From: Patescibacteria group bacterium
GTDB lineage: Bacteria > Patescibacteriota > Patescibacteriia > 2-12-FULL-60-25
Reading direction: 5' to 3'
NCBI GenBank assembly: GCA_028715505.1
Contig: JAQURS010000001.1
Coordinates: forward strand, 124,001 to 188,000
Length of the DNA: 64,000 bases
A program made the translations under genes and the position numbers. Below the pieces are notes generated by a model, which ran no database searches, had not been told where the DNA came from, and worked only from the letters and a program-made list of their open reading frames with translations. This document shows, piece after piece, positions 7,600 through 13,921 of this stretch. Numbering within the stretch: position 1 is the first letter of the stretch; every line of letters begins with the position of its first letter.

Positions 7600-8448
7600 T
7601 CACGCTCGCGCATCGAGGCGATGGAGCATGTTGCTCACTGCCAAAAGTCGCCCGAGGGCCTCATGGTGAGGAAGTTGGGGAATGTCTCGATGGCTCAGCT
7701 CATTACGCCACCAACACATCATTCCCATAGCCAAAAATTTGTAGCCCTCTTGTTCGTCCTTTTCCTTTGTAGTAACCAGGTTTCCCAACTGAACACGCGG
7801 AGCCGTGTCACTAAACGCCATTCCCATCAGGTCCTTTCCGATCTTGTCGGGCAGTCCAGCAACGCCCTGTACTATAGCCTCAAACTTTTCAAGGGCCTTG
7901 CGGACGCTTTCGTTGATATGGCCGTCCAGGAACATCTCTCGACACTGCGGCAAGAGTGACGGATGCAGCCCAAGTGACTCAAGAGCCTTCTTCGCCTCGG
8001 GTGGCGGAGGCACTATGGTCGGACGTTCCGTTGGGAGCTTCAAGTCGGTAATTTCCGACCGCATGTCCACGCCCAGGCTGAATAGAACAGTCGCAAGTCT
8101 TGTTGCTTCTGGTGCAAGAACCGGGTCGCCGTGGTCGAATCTTCGTTCGATTGCTCGGGGTAGGATATCTCTGACCAGCGACTTCAAGGTTCTTGGCCTT
8201 TGATAGTGAAGATTACGGACGAAAGCGTAGAAGCACTCTTTCTTGTTCGGGGCCTTTTTCGGAATGAAGCTCAACAGCCCGCGCTGTCTCGCTAAGACGG
8301 TCAGAGAAAATGAGGATCGATAACCCTCGAGTGGAATCAGCCGACCGAGACACTCGGCCAAGTCACGAAGTGTCTGTAGGTTCGCCGCCGTGAATCTCTT
8401 TCTAGATTGAGCATGCTGTATCTTGCGTGGTGAAGTCTTTCGAGTCAT
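7600..8448 (-). CDS. Ymh-family (TIGR02391-like) protein
   Basis: 282 residues. The C-terminal about 120 residues have the pattern I associate with the Ymh family: LHPSLLPQCREMFLDGHINESVRKAL, then GKDLMGMAFSD, EGYKFLAMGMMCWWRNELSH and LLAVSNMLHRLD. Such proteins are common on plasmids and in defence-rich islands, and the RN..SH pattern recalls abortive-infection helical domains, but no biochemical role is established to my knowledge. The N half (residues 1-150) is basic and mostly helical, possibly for nucleic-acid or partner binding. It is the last gene of a tight operon, with a 6-base gap to the preceding gene. Confidence 0.7.
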   Translation of the reverse strand: MTRKTSPRKIQHAQSRKRFTAANLQTLRDLAECLGRLIPLEGYRSSFSLTVLARQRGLLSFIPKKAPNKKECFYAFVRNLHYQRPRTLKSLVRDILPRAIERRFDHGDPVLAPEATRLATVLFSLGVDMRSEITDLKLPTERPTIVPPPPEAKKALESLGLHPSLLPQCREMFLDGHINESVRKALEKFEAIVQGVAGLPDKIGKDLMGMAFSDTAPRVQLGNLVTTKEKDEQEGYKFLAMGMMCWWRNELSHRDIPQLPHHEALGRLLAVSNMLHRLDARA

Positions 8449-8454
8449 ATGACG

Positions 8455-8658
8455 CTATTTGTGATTCGTAGCAAACCCTTTCCCGAAGATCACTGCAGGA
8501 ATGGCTGACACTAGAAGGAGTGCGCTGCGCACATTCCCATTAGTCGCATTAACTGCGACTTGCAATAACAGCCAGACGAAGGCAGATCCCAGAACCGACG
8601 GACGAGAAGCCGTCATAAGCGCGAATCGCCATTCATCTCGCACTCTTGACCATTTCAT
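8455..8658 (-). CDS. Small membrane protein, 67 aa
   Basis: It has a short basic N terminus (MKWSRVRDEWR), then two hydrophobic segments of about 17-18 residues (SVLGSAFVWLLLQVAV and SALLLVSAIPAVIFG) joined by a polar turn, ending in a short basic tail: a two-helix membrane hairpin. Its start overlaps the stop of the upstream gene as ATGA, so translation is coupled. Between a winged-helix protein and a Ymh-family protein it could be the membrane-acting part of a defence or toxin module, but that is only suggested by context and size. No homologue is recognised. Confidence 0.6.
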   Translation of the reverse strand: MKWSRVRDEWRFALMTASRPSVLGSAFVWLLLQVAVNATNGNVRSALLLVSAIPAVIFGKGFATNHK

Positions 8659-9446
8659 AGATCTTCCTCGGGTTGAGTATTACTCTTAGCCCAATCGTCG
8701 AGTTTTTCACGTAACGACCTGACCGGCTCCGCAAACTCTCCCAGCGCGAAGGCTGTCATGAGGTCATCTGGCACCATGAGGTAGACGCCAGCGGCGATTG
8801 GGAAACGCAAAACGACGTTATGAGTTGGAGGAGGAACTGGCTCATGGCGTGGAGCGGAGGGTTGTGCAGTAACTACTGTAACCGGGTCCGGAGGTAGAGT
8901 GGCTCCTAGAACCGACTGATCGCGCAAGACACCATTCTTAAGGATACCAGCGAACTCGCAACTTTCCTTAAAGATTTGTTCAGCCCGACTTGCCGCTGAC
9001 GGCGTAATTCCGTAGGTCCGAGTCAATATGTTCGGCAACATTGTGGGCAAGGACTGCCCGCTATATTTGGAAATGAGCGCCTCGTACAGCCGAGGTTTGA
9101 GAATGGCTTCGATGATAGCGCTGTCATGTTCCTGTTGATCAACTGGCCGTAAAATTCGTTCAACTAAGGGGGATTGTATGTAGGTGTTCGGACCTGAGCG
9201 CTCAAGCAGTCCGAAATGGACCAGAGTTCCGACAACGCTCGCCGCAGTCCCGCTTAGCCCCTTGAACCCCAGGGAGACAGCAATGGATTCGCGATCAAAA
9301 GGTCCTTTACCAAGCTTCTCTGCCAAGGCAGTGGTAGATTCGATTGCGCGGGCAAGTGATATAGATGGGTAACCGGAGCTGCGAGGTCTCCCGCTATTCT
9401 CCCGCTTTTCTTCTGACTCTTGCGTGTTTGCACTAAGATTTGGCAT
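8655..9446 (-). CDS. Winged-helix protein of an island operon
   Basis: 263 residues. After a polar N terminus, residues about 24-110 (SGYPSISLARAIE, then LGFKGLSGTAASVVGTLVHFGLLER) form a helix-turn-helix or winged-helix unit resembling the N-terminal part of DUF5343-like proteins from mobile and defence loci. The middle is helical, residues about 185-210 are a Pro-rich linker, and the C terminus (VVLRFPIAAGVYLMVPDDLM) contains beta strands typical of a small effector or dimer domain. It is the first gene of the operon with the membrane peptide and the Ymh protein. A regulatory or sensing role is plausible but not shown. Confidence 0.6.
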   Translation of the reverse strand: MPNLSANTQESEEKRENSGRPRSSGYPSISLARAIESTTALAEKLGKGPFDRESIAVSLGFKGLSGTAASVVGTLVHFGLLERSGPNTYIQSPLVERILRPVDQQEHDSAIIEAILKPRLYEALISKYSGQSLPTMLPNILTRTYGITPSAASRAEQIFKESCEFAGILKNGVLRDQSVLGATLPPDPVTVVTAQPSAPRHEPVPPPTHNVVLRFPIAAGVYLMVPDDLMTAFALGEFAEPVRSLREKLDDWAKSNTQPEEDL

Positions 9447-9636
9447 AAAATTGCGTTAATAGCTTATGTAAGAAAGTATATAGGGAAAAGCAGGGATTGT
9501 CAAATTGTGAGATATTAGCGAAGAATTCTGTATATTACTGTCTCTATCTGCGTTAGTTCTCTTATCTTACTCTAATACCCCAAGTCAAGAATCGTTGAAG
9601 TGGCACTTTAGTATTTGGGCGTGCCGATTGGGTAAC

Positions 9637-9664
9637 ACCTCAAGGGATTTGAACCCTCAAGGTG
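9637..9664 (-). other. TpsiC-arm-like fragment of a tRNA
   Basis: On the minus strand GAGGG-TTCAAAT-CCCTT followed by GAGGTGTTACC resembles a tRNA T arm with an acceptor end. No matching 5' half is nearby. Confidence 0.35.
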
Positions 9665-9685
9665 CAAGGAACGCGCGATTTAGCC

Positions 9686-9710
9686 AAAAACTGACGCATG
9701 GGGGCGTCAG
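9686..9710 (-). terminator. Minus-strand terminator behind the tRNA-like cluster
   Basis: CTGACGC, loop CCCCAT, GCGTCAG, then TTTTTGG. A perfect 7-base-pair stem with a T-run shows that an RNA is made across the tRNA-like cluster. Confidence 0.75.
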
Positions 9711-9721
9711 GAAACTAGAAC

Positions 9722-9742
9722 GTGAGCGGGAATCGAACCCAC
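9722..9742 (-). other. Second TpsiC-arm-like fragment
   Basis: GTGGG-TTCGATT-CCCGC on the minus strand is a T-arm-like sequence with one mismatched pair, directly downstream of the tRNA-Leu-like remnant. Confidence 0.35.
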
Positions 9743-9749
9743 AAATGGG

Positions 9750-9842
9750 GGATCCGGTAGCGGGAATTGAACCCGCCTCCTGAAAAAAGATTGTTATCCA
9801 CAGGCCGGACGCCTAATGTCCGCTTGCGCCCACTCCTCGAGA
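9750..9842 (-). pseudogene. Degenerate tRNA-Leu(UAG)-like element
   Basis: The minus strand holds an anticodon arm CGGAC-ATTAGGC-GTCCG (9806-9822; perfect 5-base stem, U33, anticodon UAG), a long variable region closed by CCTG/CAGG, and a T arm GCGGG-TTCAATT-CCCGC (9760-9776). These are class II tRNA-Leu traits. The D arm is not canonical and the expected 5' acceptor partner of TACCGGA is missing, so a normal cloverleaf does not form. It may be a decayed tRNA, a fragment left by earlier integrations, or an unusual tRNA-like RNA. Confidence 0.35.
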
Positions 9843-10063
9843 AATTTTCGAGGCATACGATGCATGGGTACGGGTTCGAACTTTCCATAATGTGGGGGCT
9901 CAAGCCCTTATTTAGAGAAGCGGTTCGACGGATGGTTTGAACGCATCCTCGCGTGCTCAAGCATCATTCATCAAACACTAACTTATTTATTGGCGTCATT
10001 GGCCTACGAAAGAGCACCAACCAAGCGAGGGCAAGAGAGGCCAATACGCCGCAATCAAACGCT

Positions 10064-10471
10064 ATGTCAGATAGTGCTAAGACCGAGAAGACGGTACGAG
10101 AAGTAAAGAAGCAACCATTACATCTGTACTGGTGCACGACAGACGACCACGCCGAAGCCTGGTTCGTGGTTGCAAGAACGTCGCGAATTGCCGCGAAGAT
10201 TTTTGCGGACTACGAAGGCTATCTAACGAAAGAGATAGATGCCGAGCTCGTCATGGATGTTCCCGAGAAGTTCCAATCCAGCGAAGAGTGGTATGCGTCA
10301 CATGAACTCATCGAGGGTTGCGGCGGAACCATTACGGAGAGTGGCTCCCGACGTGCGGTCGCGTTGAACGGCCATCTTTTCACCGAGGGCCCCATGCAGT
10401 CGATTATCGATGAAGGCATGAAGAACCTCGGGTGGGATCCGTACGCAAATCACGGCGTGTCCGCAGAATAG
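10064..10471 (+). CDS. Uncharacterised island protein
   Basis: 135 residues from the ATG at 10064. The frame is open upstream to 9953, but the earlier part overlaps the tRNA-like region. The core LHLYWCTTDDHAEAWFVVAR followed by AAKIFADYEGY looks like a compact alpha/beta domain, and similar W-C-T-T-D-D-H-x-E-W-F patterns occur, from memory, in other bacterial accessory genes of unknown role. No ribosome-binding site is seen. It lies upstream of the recombinase in the same direction. Confidence 0.6.
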   Translation: MSDSAKTEKTVREVKKQPLHLYWCTTDDHAEAWFVVARTSRIAAKIFADYEGYLTKEIDAELVMDVPEKFQSSEEWYASHELIEGCGGTITESGSRRAVALNGHLFTEGPMQSIIDEGMKNLGWDPYANHGVSAE

Positions 10472-10492
10472 CGATAGATTCCATCAAACATA

Positions 10493-10699
10493 ATGCGCCT
10501 TCCCGCAGATCTTTTGCGTTCCTTCCAGGAGGCTTGGCGATTCCAGTTCAAAAGGGAGATAGACGACCAGGCAGCGAACGAGCATGGTTTGGCTTTGCTT
10601 GAACTCGTGGCCTTGCTTGCTGCCGCACAGCTTGGACCGCGAAGTGTATCGCGAAGGGAAGTCGCATCGTCTTTATGTCAAAAGAAGCATCCTACGTAA
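10493..10699 (+). CDS. Small protein upstream of the recombinase
   Basis: 68 residues, helical (LLRSFQEAWRFQFKREID, then HGLALLELVALLAAAQLG). It starts 22 bases after the previous gene and overlaps the recombinase start by 25 bases, so the three genes are probably one transcript. Function unknown; it could be a recombination directionality or coupling factor, though nothing in the sequence shows this. Confidence 0.45.
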   Translation: MRLPADLLRSFQEAWRFQFKREIDDQAANEHGLALLELVALLAAAQLGPRSVSRREVASSLCQKKHPT

Positions 10700-12306
10700 T
10701 ATATGCACGAAAATCGACGGACCGAGAGGACAAGCAGATGCTTTCGATACCTGGTCAGCTCCATGAACTCCGCGAGCTCGCGAAACGCAACGGGCTCAAG
10801 ATCCGGAGCGAGCTGACCGAAGCGTGCTCTGCTCGCGACCCTGGCCGTCCTGTCTTTTCTAACCTCTTGCAGGACATCATGGCAGGTCGAGTCGATCGAA
10901 TCCTGTCTTGGAAGTTGGATCGTTTGGCCAGGAATCCGGTTGATGGCGGCGCATTGATCCATGCCCTCGGCAAAGGGGCACTGGCGGAGATTCGCACGCC
11001 CGAAGGCAGCTACACGGGTAACGGCGACTCGAAGTTCATGCTCGCCGTGCACTTCGGCGTGGCGACCAAGATGGTCGATGACCTGTCGGCAGGCGTCCGC
11101 CGCGGTAGTCACGACGTGTGCCGTCAGGGCAGGATCCCGGGCGCGCCTCCGCTCGGGTACGTGAAGACTAGGGAACGCTCGGGGTTTCGCGGCGCTGGAA
11201 AGGCGATGCCTGACCCAGAAAGGTTTCAGCTGGTTCAACGGCTGTGGCTTGATGTGGCATCGGGCGGTCTGACGATCACGGAAGCGTGGCGGCGCGCCGT
11301 GGGTGCAGGACTCACGTCTCGCCCGACGCCCGGACGCACGACGACCCCGATCAAGCTAACCCACGTCTATTGCATCCTGAAGAACCGCTTTTATACTGGG
11401 CTGATCGACTACGACGGGGAGATCTATCAAGGTGAGCACACGCCCATGGTGACAAGCGAGCAGTTCGAGGCCGTTCAGGCGAGGTTCGGGCGAGTCGACG
11501 TGCCCCGTCCGTCGCGTCATGAGTTTCTGTTCCGCGGTCTCATCCGGTGCGGAGCTTGTGGAGGCGAGCGCCTCATGGTGGGGGAGGAGCACACGACGAC
11601 TGCTGGGAACCGCCTGGTTTACTATCGCTGCGGCAGGAGGCGACCTGCTTATCCGGTCTGCCGCTCGAAATCCATCCCTGAGCCGACGCTCGCAATGGCG
11701 GCAGACACGGGCCTCGCGAGCCTAGCCATTGCTCCGGAGCTCGCACGTTGGACGATGTCCGCCATTGACTGGTGGATCGAGAACCACAAGGGCGAAGACG
11801 CCGCACGTACTCAGGCACTTCGGCGACAGATCCACGAGGAGGAAGCAAAGCTTACGCGAATAACTGATTTGCTCGTAACGGGAACTCTTGATGAAGAGCA
11901 GTATCGAACCCGCAAACAAGCCATTCAGGTTGCTCTTCACGATCTCAGACAACGCGAAGAAAGCCCATCGCGGGATCACGACGAATGGCGGGCGAAAGTT
12001 CAAGAACTTCTGGAGACAGGTATCTCTTGTGCGGATATCGCGAACTGCGATCCAGACACCCGCCGCGCTCTCCTCACACGCGTGTACGCGAATTTTCAGG
12101 TTACCAACGGAATCCCGCATTTCACGCTTCGTTTTCCGTATCTTCTGCTCAAGGATGCGCCTGTTGTGCACGCTAGTCTTCCCGGTGCGTACGCGAATTT
12201 GCCAGAACCGAAGTACTGTTGGACGTATAGCAAAAAGGCAGCGCGCCACGAGGGGCTTATCGCTGCCTTTTCACGATGGTGCACCCAAGACGATTCGAAC
12301 GTCTGA
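10675..12306 (+). CDS. Large serine recombinase (site-specific integrase)
   Basis: 543 residues. The N-terminal catalytic domain opens with VIYARKSTD, with S14 as the nucleophile, and continues to the Arg-containing LSWKLDRLARNP. A recombinase domain follows (PLGYVKTR, then ILKNRFYTGLIDYDG). A zinc ribbon is given by RCGACGG and YRCGRRR...YPVC, and then a coiled-coil motif (QALRRQIHEEEAKLTRITDLL). The enzyme cuts and joins attP and attB through 5' phosphoserine links. The last codons and stop lie inside the tRNA-Arg gene on the other strand, so the final residues (about CTQDDSNV) are encoded by tRNA sequence gained on integration. Confidence 0.9.
   Translation: MSKEASYVIYARKSTDREDKQMLSIPGQLHELRELAKRNGLKIRSELTEACSARDPGRPVFSNLLQDIMAGRVDRILSWKLDRLARNPVDGGALIHALGKGALAEIRTPEGSYTGNGDSKFMLAVHFGVATKMVDDLSAGVRRGSHDVCRQGRIPGAPPLGYVKTRERSGFRGAGKAMPDPERFQLVQRLWLDVASGGLTITEAWRRAVGAGLTSRPTPGRTTTPIKLTHVYCILKNRFYTGLIDYDGEIYQGEHTPMVTSEQFEAVQARFGRVDVPRPSRHEFLFRGLIRCGACGGERLMVGEEHTTTAGNRLVYYRCGRRRPAYPVCRSKSIPEPTLAMAADTGLASLAIAPELARWTMSAIDWWIENHKGEDAARTQALRRQIHEEEAKLTRITDLLVTGTLDEEQYRTRKQAIQVALHDLRQREESPSRDHDEWRAKVQELLETGISCADIANCDPDTRRALLTRVYANFQVTNGIPHFTLRFPYLLLKDAPVVHASLPGAYANLPEPKYCWTYSKKAARHEGLIAAFSRWCTQDDSNV
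12276..12285. repeat. Right direct repeat (candidate attR core)
   Basis: ATGGTGCACC, identical to 7558-7567. It spans the last bases and the encoded CCA of tRNA-Arg. Confidence 0.6.
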
Positions 12307-12353
12307 CCTCTTCCTTCGGAGGGAAGCGCTCTATCCAGCTGAGCTATGGGTGC
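12277..12353 (-). tRNA. tRNA-Arg (CCG)
   Basis: Full cloverleaf: acceptor GCACCCA/TGGGTGC, D arm GCTCAGCTGGATAGAGC, anticodon arm CTTCC-CTCCGAA-GGAAG (anticodon CCG), T arm AGACG-TTCGAAT-CGTCT, discriminator A and encoded CCA. It reads Arg CGG codons. It is the integration site of the adjoining island. Upstream TTGTCA, 17 bases, CATCAT (12386 downwards) may be its promoter. Confidence 0.95.
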
Positions 12354-12476
12354 CGGCGGCAACATGATGATGTTTTTATGGATTTTTGACAAGAGGTGGA
12401 TCAAACTCGTGACGATCTACTTACGGCATGGTATAAACTCATCCGCAAATAGAGTCGCTCTTTAAAGGAGGATGAC

Positions 12477-13163
12477 ATGTCGGATGACGAACAATCAGCT
12501 GCCATCCAATGGTCGAAAGAAGCCGTGACCCCGGCCTGCAATCTCGCCAATTTCACGAAAGCCCATTGGGAATCGCTCCAGGGATCGTATTATTTGCTGG
12601 CTAAACGCTTGAATCTGTCTAAGGTTCAAGTCCCGCGATTGATCGTGGACTCTGGATCGACCATCGTCTATGACGAAATCAGGGCCGGCGTCCGACATAT
12701 GGCCTGGTGTCCGTCCGGCATCGATCTGCTTACGAATATTTTCCCGATGTTGATGCGACGTGGCATTGCCATGAACCTGCCGACGAAAATCGATAAGAAT
12801 TTTATGCTCGAGTTGGTTGCCACTCGCGACAAAGCCTGGATGCTCTGGTCCGCGGAAGCGAAAGGCGACGGCCTGGCCCATGGCGAGAGCGGAGTATTCC
12901 GCCGGTTGCCCAGCGCGATCCAGATCGTATACCTAATTGTTTGGTTAATATCGATGATGGAGGACGGCCGGATCCAATCCGATTCGGTTTATCCGTTCAA
13001 GTCGAAATCGATTACGGAACTGCAATACGTCAGGTCATCCACCGTAAACGGGGAGAAGGTAATTGGCGTGGCCTACCTGCCATGGAGAGCCGTCCTTTTC
13101 GAGGCTTTTCCGGTCGACAATCCGCCGCCCAACCTTGTCACTCCGGACATCTTTCTGCTCTAG
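12477..13163 (+). CDS. Uncharacterised orphan protein, 228 aa
   Basis: Not recognised. The protein is mixed alpha/beta with several Trp-rich stretches (MAWCPSGIDLLTNIF, KAWMLWSAEAKGDG) and one hydrophobic segment (SAIQIVYLIVWLISMM, about residues 142-157) that may be buried or membrane-touching. The start is set by AAAGGAGG six bases before the ATG. A -10 box TATAAA lies at 12432-12437, giving a leader of about 38 bases. The stop codon overlaps the first base of a terminator stem. It is a single-gene unit. Confidence 0.7.
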   Translation: MSDDEQSAAIQWSKEAVTPACNLANFTKAHWESLQGSYYLLAKRLNLSKVQVPRLIVDSGSTIVYDEIRAGVRHMAWCPSGIDLLTNIFPMLMRRGIAMNLPTKIDKNFMLELVATRDKAWMLWSAEAKGDGLAHGESGVFRRLPSAIQIVYLIVWLISMMEDGRIQSDSVYPFKSKSITELQYVRSSTVNGEKVIGVAYLPWRAVLFEAFPVDNPPPNLVTPDIFLL

Positions 13164-13187
13164 CCCCCAACCCGGGCTGCTTTTTTA
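13162..13187 (+). terminator. Terminator of the 12477 gene
   Basis: AGCCC, loop CCAACCC, GGGCT, then GCTTTTTT. The stop codon TAG (13161-13163) runs into the first arm. Confidence 0.75.
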
Positions 13188-13189
13188 TC

Positions 13190-13217
13190 TTGACGATTTA
13201 CGAATAATCGTGATAAA
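13190..13217 (+). promoter_or_regulatory. Promoter of the 13255 gene
   Basis: TTGACG, 16 bases, GATAAA, directly after the preceding terminator. Confidence 0.6.
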
Positions 13218-13254
13218 AGCCGGTAGTAACCGGTTGGAAAGGAAGGGATTGAAA

Positions 13255-13593
13255 ATGAATTGGAACATTTTCGCAATAGTCATATTCGTACTGTGCTTGG
13301 CTTTGGTGGCCCTGAGGTACGCGCTGAAAAGCCGTCCCTCCAAGGAGATCCTTGTTCTCCACATTCTCGGAGATAGCGGCATGGGCGGTTTGGACATCGC
13401 CCGCAGGTCGCAGGGCAAGCTCAAGGAGGTCTTGGTCAACAGCACTTTGCGTGACATGGAGCGCCAAGGTCTGCTCAGCACATTTGAAGCTCCTGACACG
13501 CGGTCTGAACGCGGCGGACGTTCCAGAACCATCTATTCAGCGACGTCGAAGGGGAAGGAACTCTTGGCCAGCTCCCCACCCATTGAAGACTAG
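13255..13593 (+). CDS. Membrane-anchored PadR-like winged-helix protein
   Basis: 112 residues from the ATG at 13255, preceded by AAAGGAAGGG. Residues 4-26 are one transmembrane segment (IFAIVIFVLCLALVALRYAL). Residues about 32-106 resemble the PadR winged helix: KEILVLHILGDSG, then the recognition-helix region VNSTLRDMERQGLLS, the wing GGRSRTIYSATSKGKELL and a short acidic tail. PadR regulators are normally soluble dimers, so a version tied to the membrane is unusual and recalls ToxR- or CadC-like one-component regulators with the domain order reversed. Target genes are unknown. It has its own promoter and terminator. Confidence 0.75.
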   Translation: MNWNIFAIVIFVLCLALVALRYALKSRPSKEILVLHILGDSGMGGLDIARRSQGKLKEVLVNSTLRDMERQGLLSTFEAPDTRSERGGRSRTIYSATSKGKELLASSPPIED

Positions 13594-13623
13594 GACTTAG
13601 CCCACGCGGGCGAAGTTTCACTA

Positions 13624-13650
13624 AGCTCCCACGAGGGGGCTACTTTTTTT
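13624..13650 (+). terminator. Terminator of the 13255 gene
   Basis: AGCTCCC, loop ACGA, GGGGGCT, then ACTTTTTTT. Confidence 0.8.
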
Positions 13651-13662
13651 ATCTTGAAAAAC

Positions 13663-13686
13663 AAAAAACCCCGTTCAGGGTTTTTT
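13663..13686. terminator. Terminator behind tRNA-Lys
   Basis: AAAAAACCC, loop CGTTCA, GGGTTTTTT gives a T-run on both strands; it starts 3 bases past the tRNA-Lys 3' end. Confidence 0.85.
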
Positions 13687-13689
13687 GTC

Positions 13690-13765
13690 TGGTGCGACGG
13701 CCGGGGTTTGAACCCGGGACCTTGGGCTTAAGAGGCCCCTGCTCTACCAGCTGAGCTACCGTCGC
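13690..13765 (-). tRNA. tRNA-Lys (CTT)
   Basis: Cloverleaf with acceptor GCGACGG/CCGTCGC, D arm GCTCAGCTGGTAGAGC, anticodon loop CTCTTAA (anticodon CTT), T arm CCGGG-TTCAAAC-CCCGG and encoded CCA. The first pair of the anticodon stem is a G-A mismatch. It reads AAG. Confidence 0.95.
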
Positions 13766-13795
13766 AAATAATCTTCTCTCTCAAATTGCGCGGCT

Positions 13796-13824
13796 ATATT
13801 ACGTTTTTGAAATTGTTTAGTCAA
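13796..13824 (-). promoter_or_regulatory. Promoter of tRNA-Lys
   Basis: On the minus strand TTGACT, 17 bases, TAATAT, about 30 bases before the mature tRNA 5' end. Confidence 0.75.
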
Positions 13825-13872
13825 GAAATCGCAGAGCTGAAGCCCTATGCTGGATAGGAATTCGGCTTTGGA

Positions 13873-13895
13873 GGGAACGTCAGGACGACGTTCCC
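13873..13895. repeat. Perfect inverted repeat downstream of the 513-aa gene
   Basis: GGGAACGTC, AGGAC, GACGTTCCC: nine base pairs, 27 bases after the minus-strand gene end. There is no T-run on either side, so it could be an mRNA 3' stabiliser or a protein site rather than a classical terminator. Confidence 0.5.
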
Positions 13896-13921
13896 AAGGT
13901 GGGAAAACGAACGATTGGGGC

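Larger units (their letters stand above)
7558..12285. mobile_element. Integrated island at the 3' end of tRNA-Arg
   Basis: About 4.7 kb bounded by a 10-base direct repeat. One copy is the tRNA-Arg 3' end with its CCA; the other lies next to a minus-strand terminator that would fit the tRNA. Contents from left to right: a three-gene minus-strand operon (Ymh-family protein, a 67-residue membrane peptide, a winged-helix protein), a tRNA-like remnant cluster with its own terminator, two small plus-strand genes and a large serine recombinase reading into the tRNA. The recombinase next to the attachment site is the usual arrangement of a site-specific integrating element. No replication or transfer gene is visible, so it is probably mobilised in trans or decayed. 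Confidence 0.65.

Noticed and set aside
9595-9960. Open frames on both strands across the tRNA-like cluster
   Set aside because: Their residues come from T-arm and variable-arm sequence and show no start signal; treated as non-coding.
9640-9960. tmRNA (ssrA) candidate
   Set aside because: No tag-coding frame ending in Ala-Ala and no matching acceptor halves could be found.
11888-12404. Open frames across tRNA-Arg on both strands
   Set aside because: They are translations of the tRNA and of the recombinase in other frames; the text pattern is typical of reading through a tRNA.
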